From an uncultured Rhodospirillales bacterium (GTDB lineage Bacteria > Pseudomonadota > Alphaproteobacteria > Acetobacterales > Acetobacteraceae): a stretch of DNA of 16,344 nucleotides. The position numbers were made by a program, and so were the translations under genes. The notes beneath the pieces are model-generated. The model saw nothing but the letters and a program-made list of their open reading frames with translations. It was not told the DNA's origin and made no database searches. Below, in pieces: positions 6,590-14,024 of this stretch. Each line of letters opens with the position of its first letter. Position 1 is the stretch's first letter. The stretch is taken from positions 1-16,344 of the forward strand of contig CAIYPH010000496.1 in NCBI GenBank assembly GCA_903928045.1, written 5' to 3'.

Positions 6590-8050
6590 ATGGCCGCACC
6601 ATCCAAATCCGACACCGCCACCCCGCCGGAGCCGGCGCGCGCGTCCCGCGGCCTGGCCCTGCGCCGCCGTGGCAACGAGGTTGCCGGACATACCGAGGAC
6701 GAACGCACAACGCAGGTCGTCCTCGAATATGAGTCGCCCGCCGCCGCGCAGCTCACGCAGCCGGTGCCGATGCGGTCGCGCTACACCACGTACATCATCT
6801 TCATGATGTTCATGGCGCTGATGGCCGTGATGACGCTGTTCCCGATCGATCGCGTGGTGACCGGAGCGATGGGTACCATCTCGACCGAGACGCAGACCTC
6901 GCTCGCGGCGATCGAAACGGCGATCATCAAGCAGGTGATGGTCAAGCCCGGCATGCCCGTCCACAAGGGCGATCTGCTGATGACCTTCGACCCGACCAAT
7001 TCGACGGCCGATGTGCTGTCATATCAGGATCAGGTGGCCTCGCTGACGCAGGAGACGATCCGCCTGCGCGCCGAATTCGATGGGCGGATGTACTTGTCGG
7101 ATGGCACCAAGCACGGCGAGGTGCAGGCGCAGTTGTTCACCCAGCGCCATGCCGAGATCTCCGCCCAGATGCTGAGCTTCGACCAGCAGATCGCGGCCCT
7201 CCGGGCGCAGGTGCAGCAGAGCGAGTCCGACATCCGGCAATACAAGGAGCGGCTGGCCTATGCCGCCAAACTCGAGGACAAGCGGAAGGACCTCGAGCGA
7301 CTTGGCGTCGGCAGCCAGCTCAACACCATCAGCGCGGCGGATACGCGGGCCGAGATGACCCGCCTGCTGGCCTTCGCCACGGCGCAGCTCGACCAGTACA
7401 AGGGCGCGTTGGAATCGAAGATAGCGGACCGCGACGCGGCCTGGCAGACCTGGATTGCCACCACCTCACAGGCGCTGAAAGACCAGTCGGACAAGCTCTA
7501 CGGGGTGCAGGACTCACTGACCCGGGCGTTGACGTCCTTCAGGATGACCGAGCTGCGCGCGCCGTTCGACGCCACGGTGTTCGATGTCGCGGTCGCCAAC
7601 GTCGGTTCGGTGGTGAACGCGGGTGCCCAGCTCGTGACGCTGACGCCAGCGAACACCGATATCATCGCGGAGGCGGTGATCGATTCACAGGATGCCGGGT
7701 TCGTGGCGGTAGGGCAACGGGCCATGATCAAGTTGGACGCTTTTCCGTACACGACACACGGGACCTACGAAGGCCGGGTGGTGTCGATACAGCCGGATGC
7801 CTCGCGCAACCCTTTCAGTGCGTTGACACAACCGGTCGGTCTCTCGCAATCCGCCTCGGCGTTCGGCACGTTGTATTACAAGGCGCGGGTCAAGCTGGAG
7901 AAGAGCGAGATGCATCACCTGCCGAGCTACTTCCAGCTGGTACCGGGCATGTCGGGCCAGGCAGACATCGTGGTCGGCTATCGCACCTTCATCGAATACA
8001 TGTTCGGCCGCGTCGTGCCGTCGACGACGGAGGCGTTCCGTGAGCCGTAA
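6590..8050 (+). CDS. HlyD-family membrane-fusion (adaptor) protein of type I secretion
   Basis: A 486-residue periplasmic adaptor that links the ABC transporter to an outer-membrane TolC-type channel. It has a cytoplasmic N-terminus of about 64 residues, longer than in many family members and rich in charged residues. One membrane segment follows at about 66-84. Then come the first lipoyl half (IKQVMVKPGMPVHKGDLL, about 112-128), a long coiled-coil hairpin at about 145-310, the second lipoyl half (ELRAPFDATVFDV, about 321-333) and a beta-barrel region that continues to VPGMSGQADIVVGYRT near the C-terminus. The ATG is preceded by GAGGAAAG, which overlaps the stop of the transporter gene, so the two are surely co-transcribed. 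Its partner TolC is not in the window. Confidence 0.92.
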   Translation: MAAPSKSDTATPPEPARASRGLALRRRGNEVAGHTEDERTTQVVLEYESPAAAQLTQPVPMRSRYTTYIIFMMFMALMAVMTLFPIDRVVTGAMGTISTETQTSLAAIETAIIKQVMVKPGMPVHKGDLLMTFDPTNSTADVLSYQDQVASLTQETIRLRAEFDGRMYLSDGTKHGEVQAQLFTQRHAEISAQMLSFDQQIAALRAQVQQSESDIRQYKERLAYAAKLEDKRKDLERLGVGSQLNTISAADTRAEMTRLLAFATAQLDQYKGALESKIADRDAAWQTWIATTSQALKDQSDKLYGVQDSLTRALTSFRMTELRAPFDATVFDVAVANVGSVVNAGAQLVTLTPANTDIIAEAVIDSQDAGFVAVGQRAMIKLDAFPYTTHGTYEGRVVSIQPDASRNPFSALTQPVGLSQSASAFGTLYYKARVKLEKSEMHHLPSYFQLVPGMSGQADIVVGYRTFIEYMFGRVVPSTTEAFREP

Positions 8051-8074
8051 GCCACGCATTGGGTGGGACGCACG

Positions 8075-9904
8075 ATGAGCGGGTTGTTCAGCCGGATCAC
8101 CAGCCGTATCGCCTCGCCGGCGGCACGCTTGCGCCGCGCGGAGGCGCTGATCGCGGCCGGGGACCGGACGGCCGCCTTCCCGCAACTGGCACCGCTCGCC
8201 AGGGATGGCAATGAGCGCGCCGAATATCTCGTCGGCCGTGCCTATCTCGAGGGCGGCGGCGTGCCGGCGAGCGCACGGGAAGGCGCGTTCTGGCTCGAAC
8301 GCGCCGCGGAGCACGGCAACAAGGAGGCGCCGGCGCTGATTGCGGCGCTCTACCTCCAGGGGGTCCTGGGACCAGACGCCAGCAACGCGGCGAGCGCGGC
8401 CGATGTCGCGATGGCACGGCCTTCGGCGGCGCTGTTCGGCGCGTTCGAGCAGGGCCAGCCCGATTTCGAGCGGGCCGCGGTATGGGCACGCCGGGCCGCG
8501 GCGACGGGCGCGGCCGATGGCCAGGCGCTGCTCGGCTATGTCCTCACCGCCGGCCCGGAATCGCTGCGCGATCTCGACGAGGCCGAACGGCTCTACAAAT
8601 TATCGGCCGAGGCGGACTGCCCGCAGGGATATCTCGGCTACGGCCTCGCCTTGCTGCGCAAGGACGATCCGTCGCTGCACGACGAGGCGATCAAGTGGAT
8701 GCGCCTGGCCGCCGCGGCCGGGCTCGCCACCGGGTTTTATCTGCTGGGCGCGATGACCGAGCAGGGCCAGGGCACCGAGGCGGACCCGGCGGCGGCGGCG
8801 GAGCTGTACCGCGAGGCCGCAACACGCGGTCTGCGGGCGGCGCAGGCGCGCTACGGGCTGTTTCTGCTCGATGGCCGTGGCGGCACCAAAAAGGACACGC
8901 AGGAAGGCGAATCCTGGATGCGCCGCGCCGCGCTGCAAGGCGATATCGACGCGGCGGCGCTGGTGGGCGACATGTATGCCCGCGGTGGCGACCTGCCGCC
9001 GAACTTTGCCGAGGCGGCCATGTGGTATCGCCGGGCCGCCGAGGGCGGGCATCGCGCGGCGGCGCGCGCGCTGGGGCTGATGAACCTCAACGGCAACGGC
9101 ATGCCCAAGGACCCCGAAGAGGCCGCCCGCTGGTTCCGCATCTCGGCCGAGGGCGGCGATACCACCTCGCGCTACGACCTGGCCGCGCTGGCGCTGCGGC
9201 GCGACACCGCCCCCGAGGAAGCGGAGCGCACCGCCGAATGGTTCGAGAAGGAAGCCAGTGGCGGTGACCTGGTCGGCGCCTACAACTACGGCATCTGCCT
9301 CGCCGAGGGGGTCGGCGTGGCGCGGGACGACGTGCAGGCACTGGTATGGCTGCGCCGTGCCGCCGCCGGCGTGGTCAACGCCCAGTACTGGTATGGCCGC
9401 ATGCTGATCGAGGGCCGGGGCGCCACGCCCGATCCCGTCGAGGGCCGCGTCTGGATCGGCAAGGCGGCCGATGCCGGCATGCTTGATGCGCTGGTGGCCT
9501 ACGCCGAACTGCTGGTCAACGGGGTCGGCGGCGACAAGGACCACCCGCGCGCCCTGTCGTTTTTCGAACGCGCGGCCAAGGGCGGCCATGTCGGCGCGAT
9601 GTTCGCCATGGGCGCCATGCTGGGCGGCGGACACGACGTGCCATGGGACCGGGCGGCGGCGCAGGGCTGGTTCCGCATGGCGGCCGAGCGCGGCCATGCC
9701 TATGCGATGATGATGCTGGGCCGCTACCTCGCCCGCGGCCTCGCCGGCGATGCCAATATCGACGAGGCGCGTTTCTGGTTCGGCCACGCCGTCCAGCAAG
9801 GGCTCGCTGAGGCCCAGGGCGACCTCGCCGCGCTCGCCCAACTCGAAGGGCAGGGCAATGCGGCAGGGGCGGAACAGGCAACCGCGGGGCAACCGGCGGC
9901 GTGA
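8075..9904 (+). CDS. Sel1-repeat protein with about 14 repeats, no signal peptide
   Basis: A 609-residue protein made almost wholly of Sel1-like alpha-helical repeats of 35-38 residues. The recurring pattern is an A..LG..Y..G.G helix, then a proline or D-rich turn, then a W(F)..RAA..G motif. I count about 14 copies; the second is lengthened by an Ala-rich insert at about residues 90-120. Such solenoids usually act as protein-protein scaffolds. There is no signal peptide or membrane segment, so it should be cytoplasmic, where it could hold the secretion substrate or the glycosyltransferases. I prefer ATG 8075 over the in-frame GTG at 8063 because GGTGGGA ends 6 nt before the ATG. The stop overlaps the next gene's GTG (GTGA), which indicates coupled translation. 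The role is inferred from context only. Confidence 0.88.
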   Translation: MSGLFSRITSRIASPAARLRRAEALIAAGDRTAAFPQLAPLARDGNERAEYLVGRAYLEGGGVPASAREGAFWLERAAEHGNKEAPALIAALYLQGVLGPDASNAASAADVAMARPSAALFGAFEQGQPDFERAAVWARRAAATGAADGQALLGYVLTAGPESLRDLDEAERLYKLSAEADCPQGYLGYGLALLRKDDPSLHDEAIKWMRLAAAAGLATGFYLLGAMTEQGQGTEADPAAAAELYREAATRGLRAAQARYGLFLLDGRGGTKKDTQEGESWMRRAALQGDIDAAALVGDMYARGGDLPPNFAEAAMWYRRAAEGGHRAAARALGLMNLNGNGMPKDPEEAARWFRISAEGGDTTSRYDLAALALRRDTAPEEAERTAEWFEKEASGGDLVGAYNYGICLAEGVGVARDDVQALVWLRRAAAGVVNAQYWYGRMLIEGRGATPDPVEGRVWIGKAADAGMLDALVAYAELLVNGVGGDKDHPRALSFFERAAKGGHVGAMFAMGAMLGGGHDVPWDRAAAQGWFRMAAERGHAYAMMMLGRYLARGLAGDANIDEARFWFGHAVQQGLAEAQGDLAALAQLEGQGNAAGAEQATAGQPAA

Positions 9905-12900
9905 GAGAGAAGCCGCCGGGCGGAGGGCGGGGCGGAGGGCGTGGAACCGGAGGCGATCGCGCGCTGACGGTACCGGCCAAGACGCGCACCGAGTGGTTCC
10001 AGGATCTCGCCACCACGGCATGGCACAAGGGCCAGACGGCACTGCTCGACGGCCGGGCCGGCGAGGCACTTTCATGGCTCGACCGCGCCCATCGCCTCGC
10101 GCCGAGCGACACCGCGATCGCCCTCGCGCTGGCCTCGGCGCGCGTCCAGTCCGGCAAGTTCGGGCAGGCGATCGAACTCCTCGATGAATTGGCGGGCGGA
10201 CACGATATCCGCGAGGTCTGGCTGTCGCTGGCGACGATCCGCCACCGGGTTGGGGCGGCGGAGGCGGCCGCGGCGGCGCTGGCGCGCGCCTTGTCCGGCC
10301 ACGCTCTGCCGCCTGCGGCCCATGTCCCCGCGCTTGCCGACGCCATCGCCGCGGCGGCTGACAGCCCTGGATGGTGTGCGCTGAACGCGGCGCGCGACCT
10401 GGTCGTTCATCCCGTCCCGGGCGGGCCGGCGCCGGTGATCTGGTTCGATGGCGACGCGGTGCCCGGCCAGCCCGGTGTGGTGCCGGCCGGCGTGCTGCGG
10501 GTGGATGTCATGGTGGATGAGACGCCGCTGCTTGGCAGCCCGATCCGCGTGGAGGCGATCGACCGGGTCGAGGGCATCGTGAGCGTCACCAATGACGGCG
10601 AGATCGAGGGCTGGGCCTGGCATCCCGGCGCGCCGGAGCGTGACCCCCGGCTCCTCGTGCGCGCCATGCTGCCCGGCGGCAAAATCGGCCCGGTGATCGG
10701 CGAGATCCTGGCCGATGACCAGGGCATGGTCGCCCGCACCCCCCTCTCGCGGCCCCGGCGGCTGCGGGTCCCCGCCGCGATGATGGCGGGGAAGGACGGC
10801 ATGTTCGCCATCACAGCCACGGATGGGCGGCATTTACTGGGCAGCCCGTTGGCCCCTTTCGGCGGGCGGCGGGCGGCGATGGCGGCGGCGCGTGGGCTTG
10901 CTGCCACGTTCAGCCTCGCCCCATCCGGCCAACCGGCGGCGCCAGAGCCGGAGCCGGCCGAGGGAGAATTCACCAGCGTGCCGGCCGACGTGCGCGGCAT
11001 ACCGGCATACGCCCCGTCGCGGCCCGATCGGCCGATTGCGGTGGTGGTGCCGGTCTACGGCCATGCCGGTCTGGCCACGCAGTGCCTGGCCTCGGTGGTC
11101 AGGACAGTGCCGGAGGGCACGCGCGTGATCGTGGTGGACGACGCCTCGCCGGATTCCGAGGTGACGACGCTGCTCGACCGACTTGGCAGTCAGGGACGCG
11201 TCGAGGTGATCCGCCACCCGATCAACCGCGGCTTCCCCGGAGCCGCCAATACCGGAATGCGCGCGGCGCTGGCCTCCGAGGCGCCGCATGATGTGGTGCT
11301 GTTGAACAGCGATACCGTCGTGCCGCATGGCTGGCTGGAGGCGCTGCGAGGGGTGGTCCATGGCGGGCAGGACATCGGCTCGGCCACCCCGCTGTCCAAT
11401 GACGCGACGATCCTCAGCTACCCCTCGGCGTCCGGCGGGAATTCGGTGCCCGACCAGGCTGAGCTGCGCCGCTGGGCCCGGCTCGCGGCGGCGGCGCATG
11501 GCACTGCGGCGGTCGAGATCCCGAGCGCGGTCGGCTTCTGCATGTATATCCGCCACGAATGCCTGCTCGACGTCGGGTTGTTCCGCGAGGACCTGTTTGC
11601 CCAGGGCTACGGCGAAGAGAACGACTTCTGCATCCGCGCCCGCCATCTCGGCTGGCGGCACGTGGCCGCGCCCGGCGTTTTCGTCGCCCATGTCGGCGGC
11701 CAGTCATTCGGCGGCGCGCGCGAGGCGTTGATCGAGCGCAACTTGGCGGTGCTGGAACGGGTTCATCCCGGCTATCACGCGCTGATCGCCGCCTTCCAGG
11801 CCGCGGACCCGCTGGCCCCGGCGCGGCGGGCGATCGATATCCGGCGCTGGCAGTCAGGGCGGCGCGCCGGCGCGGTGCTGCTGATCACCCATGCGAGCGG
11901 CGGCGGGGTGGAGCGGGTGGTGCGCGAACGCTGCCAGGCCATCCGGGCGGCCGGGCTGCGTGCGATCGTGCTGCGCTCGGTGATGACCACCGAGGGGGTG
12001 CCGGCGTATCGGCCGGGGTTGTGTGCCATCGAGGATGGCGGCCTGCCGGCCGACACGGCGGGCTTTCCCAACCTGCACTTCCAACTTCCCGGCGACAACG
12101 TGGCCCTGACGCGACTGCTGCGGGGCGATCGGCCGGAACGGATCGAACTGCATCACTTGCTCGGGCATGACCATGCGGTGCTGCGGCTGGCCGGACACTT
12201 CGACATCCCCCTTGATACCCACGTCCATGATTACGCGGCTTTCTGCCCACGGATCAGCCTCGTGGGGCGCGATGGGCGCTATTGCGGTGAGCCGGACAAC
12301 CTCGCGGTGTGCGAGGCCTGCGTGCGCGATGTCGGCAGCAACCTTGCCGAGCCGATCGGGGTGCGCGCGCTGCGCGGGCGGTCGGCGGCGGATTTGCGGC
12401 GGTCCCGGCGGATCGTGGTGCCCTCCGAGGATGTCGCGACGCGGATGCGGCGGCACTTCACCGATGTCGCGCCGATCGTCGAGCCGCTCGAGGACGACAG
12501 CGCCTATCCGCCGCCGCAGCCGCTCCTCAACGCGCCGCAGCGGATCGGGGTGATCGGCGGGATCGGCTCCGAGAAGGGCTACGACGTGCTGCTGGCCTGT
12601 GCGCGCAACGCGGCGGCACGGCGGCTTAACCTGCATTTTACCGTCATCGGCCATACCCATGATGACGAGCGGCTGATCGAGACCGGACACGTGTTCGTTA
12701 CCGGCCCGTACAAGGAGGCAGAGGCAGTGGGGCTTATTCGCGCCCATGATCTCGACATGGCATGGCAGCCATCGATCTGGCCGGAGACCTGGTGTTTCAC
12801 GCTCGGCGTGGCCTGGCGGGCGGGATTGTGCGTGGCTGCGTTCGATCTCGGGGCGATCGCGGAACGGATCCGCCGGACCGGCCGGGGGTGGCTGTTGCCG

Positions 12901-12966
12901 CTCGGCCTGCCTCCGGCGGCGATCAACTCTGCGTTGGTTGGGCTCCGCCGGGCTGCGGGTGCATAG
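9901..12966 (+). CDS. Large multidomain glycosyltransferase: TPR region, GWAW module, GT2 and GT4 domains
   Basis: A 1021-residue cytoplasmic protein. After a Gly/Arg-rich start (PPGGGRGGGRG), residues about 30-150 contain TPR-like helices. About 205-320 is a small beta-rich module with GWAWHP at 237-242. About 380-640 is a GT2 (GT-A) domain: AVVVPVYGH, then VVDDASPD with D413-D414, and NSD at 469-471 as the metal/nucleotide-sugar site, followed by an acidic GEENDFC segment. About 660-1015 is a GT4-like (GT-B) domain: ITHASGGGVERVV, then GSEKGYD at 889-895 and PETWCFTL at 961-968. It probably adds two sugars in sequence, but donor and acceptor are unknown. The GTG start overlaps the Sel1 stop; no other in-frame start is nearby. 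The neighbours suggest a protein glycosylation role tied to export. This is inference; a polysaccharide role is also possible. Confidence 0.87.
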   Translation: MREKPPGGGRGGGRGTGGDRALTVPAKTRTEWFQDLATTAWHKGQTALLDGRAGEALSWLDRAHRLAPSDTAIALALASARVQSGKFGQAIELLDELAGGHDIREVWLSLATIRHRVGAAEAAAAALARALSGHALPPAAHVPALADAIAAAADSPGWCALNAARDLVVHPVPGGPAPVIWFDGDAVPGQPGVVPAGVLRVDVMVDETPLLGSPIRVEAIDRVEGIVSVTNDGEIEGWAWHPGAPERDPRLLVRAMLPGGKIGPVIGEILADDQGMVARTPLSRPRRLRVPAAMMAGKDGMFAITATDGRHLLGSPLAPFGGRRAAMAAARGLAATFSLAPSGQPAAPEPEPAEGEFTSVPADVRGIPAYAPSRPDRPIAVVVPVYGHAGLATQCLASVVRTVPEGTRVIVVDDASPDSEVTTLLDRLGSQGRVEVIRHPINRGFPGAANTGMRAALASEAPHDVVLLNSDTVVPHGWLEALRGVVHGGQDIGSATPLSNDATILSYPSASGGNSVPDQAELRRWARLAAAAHGTAAVEIPSAVGFCMYIRHECLLDVGLFREDLFAQGYGEENDFCIRARHLGWRHVAAPGVFVAHVGGQSFGGAREALIERNLAVLERVHPGYHALIAAFQAADPLAPARRAIDIRRWQSGRRAGAVLLITHASGGGVERVVRERCQAIRAAGLRAIVLRSVMTTEGVPAYRPGLCAIEDGGLPADTAGFPNLHFQLPGDNVALTRLLRGDRPERIELHHLLGHDHAVLRLAGHFDIPLDTHVHDYAAFCPRISLVGRDGRYCGEPDNLAVCEACVRDVGSNLAEPIGVRALRGRSAADLRRSRRIVVPSEDVATRMRRHFTDVAPIVEPLEDDSAYPPPQPLLNAPQRIGVIGGIGSEKGYDVLLACARNAAARRLNLHFTVIGHTHDDERLIETGHVFVTGPYKEAEAVGLIRAHDLDMAWQPSIWPETWCFTLGVAWRAGLCVAAFDLGAIAERIRRTGRGWLLPLGLPPAAINSALVGLRRAAGA
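9918..9939 (+). other. G-quadruplex-type motif in the first codons of the large glycosyltransferase
   Basis: On the coding strand, hence in the mRNA, four G-tracts (9918-9920, 9925-9927, 9929-9932, 9937-9939) are separated by loops of 4, 1 and 4 nt, which fits the G3+N1-7 rule. The tract lies 17 nt past the GTG start. It encodes the Gly/Arg-rich N-terminus, so it could also be a simple effect of GC-rich low-complexity coding. Confidence 0.45.
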
Positions 12967-12983
12967 CATCGCATGCTAAACGC

Positions 12984-13012
12984 TTATCAGCGCTGAATGT
13001 ATGCCGTATAGC
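12984..13012 (+). promoter_or_regulatory. Weak candidate internal promoter ahead of the ChW-like protein gene
   Basis: TTATCA (12984-12989) and TATAGC (13007-13012) are 17 bp apart, each matching the sigma70 consensus at 4 of 6 bases. They lie in a 107-bp AT-richer gap, the largest inside the cluster. Just before it, TAGCAT-CGC-ATGCTA (12964-12978) forms a small hairpin on the stop codon of the glycosyltransferase. The last two genes may thus have their own promoter. Confidence 0.3.
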
Positions 13013-13073
13013 CGACACAGCGAAACCGCATTCATCCTCTCAACGACAGCATATCAGGAACAAAGAGACGCGA

Positions 13074-13979
13074 ATGTCCGAAACCGCAGCCGAACGACCG
13101 CATAAGCTGGTCAACGAACTCCGCGTCTCCGGCCATCTGATGACGCTCGATACTGGATTGTTTTGTATCGTGTGCAATCCATCCCGGATCGCCGACGCCG
13201 CGACCGGCCTGCCCGGGGTCCGTGTGTCGCTGCCACCGGGTCCGTCGGGGCGGCCCGAGGCGGTGAGCATCTCCACGTTCCGCGAGGACGGCTGGATGAC
13301 GCCGTTCGGCGACGCGGCGCTGGTGCGCGTGACCGGCGGGCCGGCACAGGTGCTGGTGACGGTCTACCAGGCACCGAACGTGCCGGAAGGTGGCGCGCCC
13401 AACCTGCAGGTGCTGCGGCTGACCGACACCGCGCCGCAAGCAGGTGCGGCCGCGGTCGCTGCCCCGGCCCCCGCCCCTGTCCCCGCGGCGCCCGTCGCGC
13501 CGAAGGTGATGGATATGGTGGCCCATATTGCCGGACGGGGTGACGTCGGCGGCATGCTCGGCGAACCGCTCGGCGACAAGGGCAGCGGGCGCTGGATCGA
13601 AGGCTTTGCCGTCGCGCCGACCAATGGGGTCGCGGTGACGGATATCGAATACCAGGCGGTGCTCGGGCGAGACTGGCTCTCGCCCTGGGTGGATGGCGGC
13701 CAGTTCTGCGGCAGCCGCGGCATGTCCCTGCCGTTGCTCGGCCTCAAGCTGCGGCTGCGTGGCGCGGCCGCCGAGGCGTTCGACTGCTCGTATTCGGCGA
13801 CCTTCGTGGATGGCTCCGAGGCGGGGCCGGTGGAGGCTGGGGAGGCCTGCCAGGCGGAGAGCCTTGCGTCGCTGGAGTCGTTCAGCATCTTCCTCACCCC
13901 CAAGGGCGCGGCCGGAACCCCGGAGCCCGAGGCCGAGGCGGCACCGGCGCGCAAGCCTGCCGCGAAGAAGCGCAAGTAA
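13074..13979 (+). CDS. Two-domain protein with C-terminal ChW-like (conserved W) module; function unknown
   Basis: A 301-residue protein. The N-terminal domain, about residues 10-118, has a CxxC pair (Cys31, Cys34) and ends in a beta-rich stretch QVLVTVYQAPN. An Ala/Pro linker covers about 120-148. The second domain, about 150-282, carries W201-LSP-W205-V-x-G-G-x-x-x-G213-x-x-G216 followed by LPLLGLKLRL. That agrees with the ChW pattern (G-W-x-x-W-x-x-x-G-x-x-x-G-x-x-G-x-x-x-x-L) known from clostridial surface proteins. The tail is Lys-rich (ARKPAAKKRK). I see no signal peptide or membrane segment. It could be a cargo or acceptor of the neighbouring export and glycosylation genes, or a cytoplasmic sugar-binding partner. 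ATG 13074 was chosen because the open frame upstream overlaps the preceding gene out of frame and has no motif; AAGAGA precedes it. Confidence 0.72.
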   Translation: MSETAAERPHKLVNELRVSGHLMTLDTGLFCIVCNPSRIADAATGLPGVRVSLPPGPSGRPEAVSISTFREDGWMTPFGDAALVRVTGGPAQVLVTVYQAPNVPEGGAPNLQVLRLTDTAPQAGAAAVAAPAPAPVPAAPVAPKVMDMVAHIAGRGDVGGMLGEPLGDKGSGRWIEGFAVAPTNGVAVTDIEYQAVLGRDWLSPWVDGGQFCGSRGMSLPLLGLKLRLRGAAAEAFDCSYSATFVDGSEAGPVEAGEACQAESLASLESFSIFLTPKGAAGTPEPEAEAAPARKPAAKKRK

Positions 13980-14024
13980 GCGGCGGGTGTTCGTCGTATC
14001 CCGAATAGCCGGCGAGAAGATCGC

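Noticed and set aside
8063..8074. GTG start for the Sel1 protein 12 bases upstream
   Set aside because: The GGTGGGA ribosome-binding sequence overlaps this GTG and is spaced correctly for ATG 8075.
8600..10075. 491-codon open frame on the minus strand
   Set aside because: Antisense to the Sel1 repeat gene; its apparent regularity only mirrors the Sel1 repeats.
11854..12969. 371-codon open frame on the minus strand
   Set aside because: Antisense to the GT4 half of the large glycosyltransferase; low-complexity product without motifs.
12762..13073. Upstream extension of the ChW-like protein into the glycosyltransferase gene
   Set aside because: The extension is out of frame with the conserved GT4 domain it overlaps and encodes an Arg-rich string. 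ATG 13074 starts the recognisable domain.
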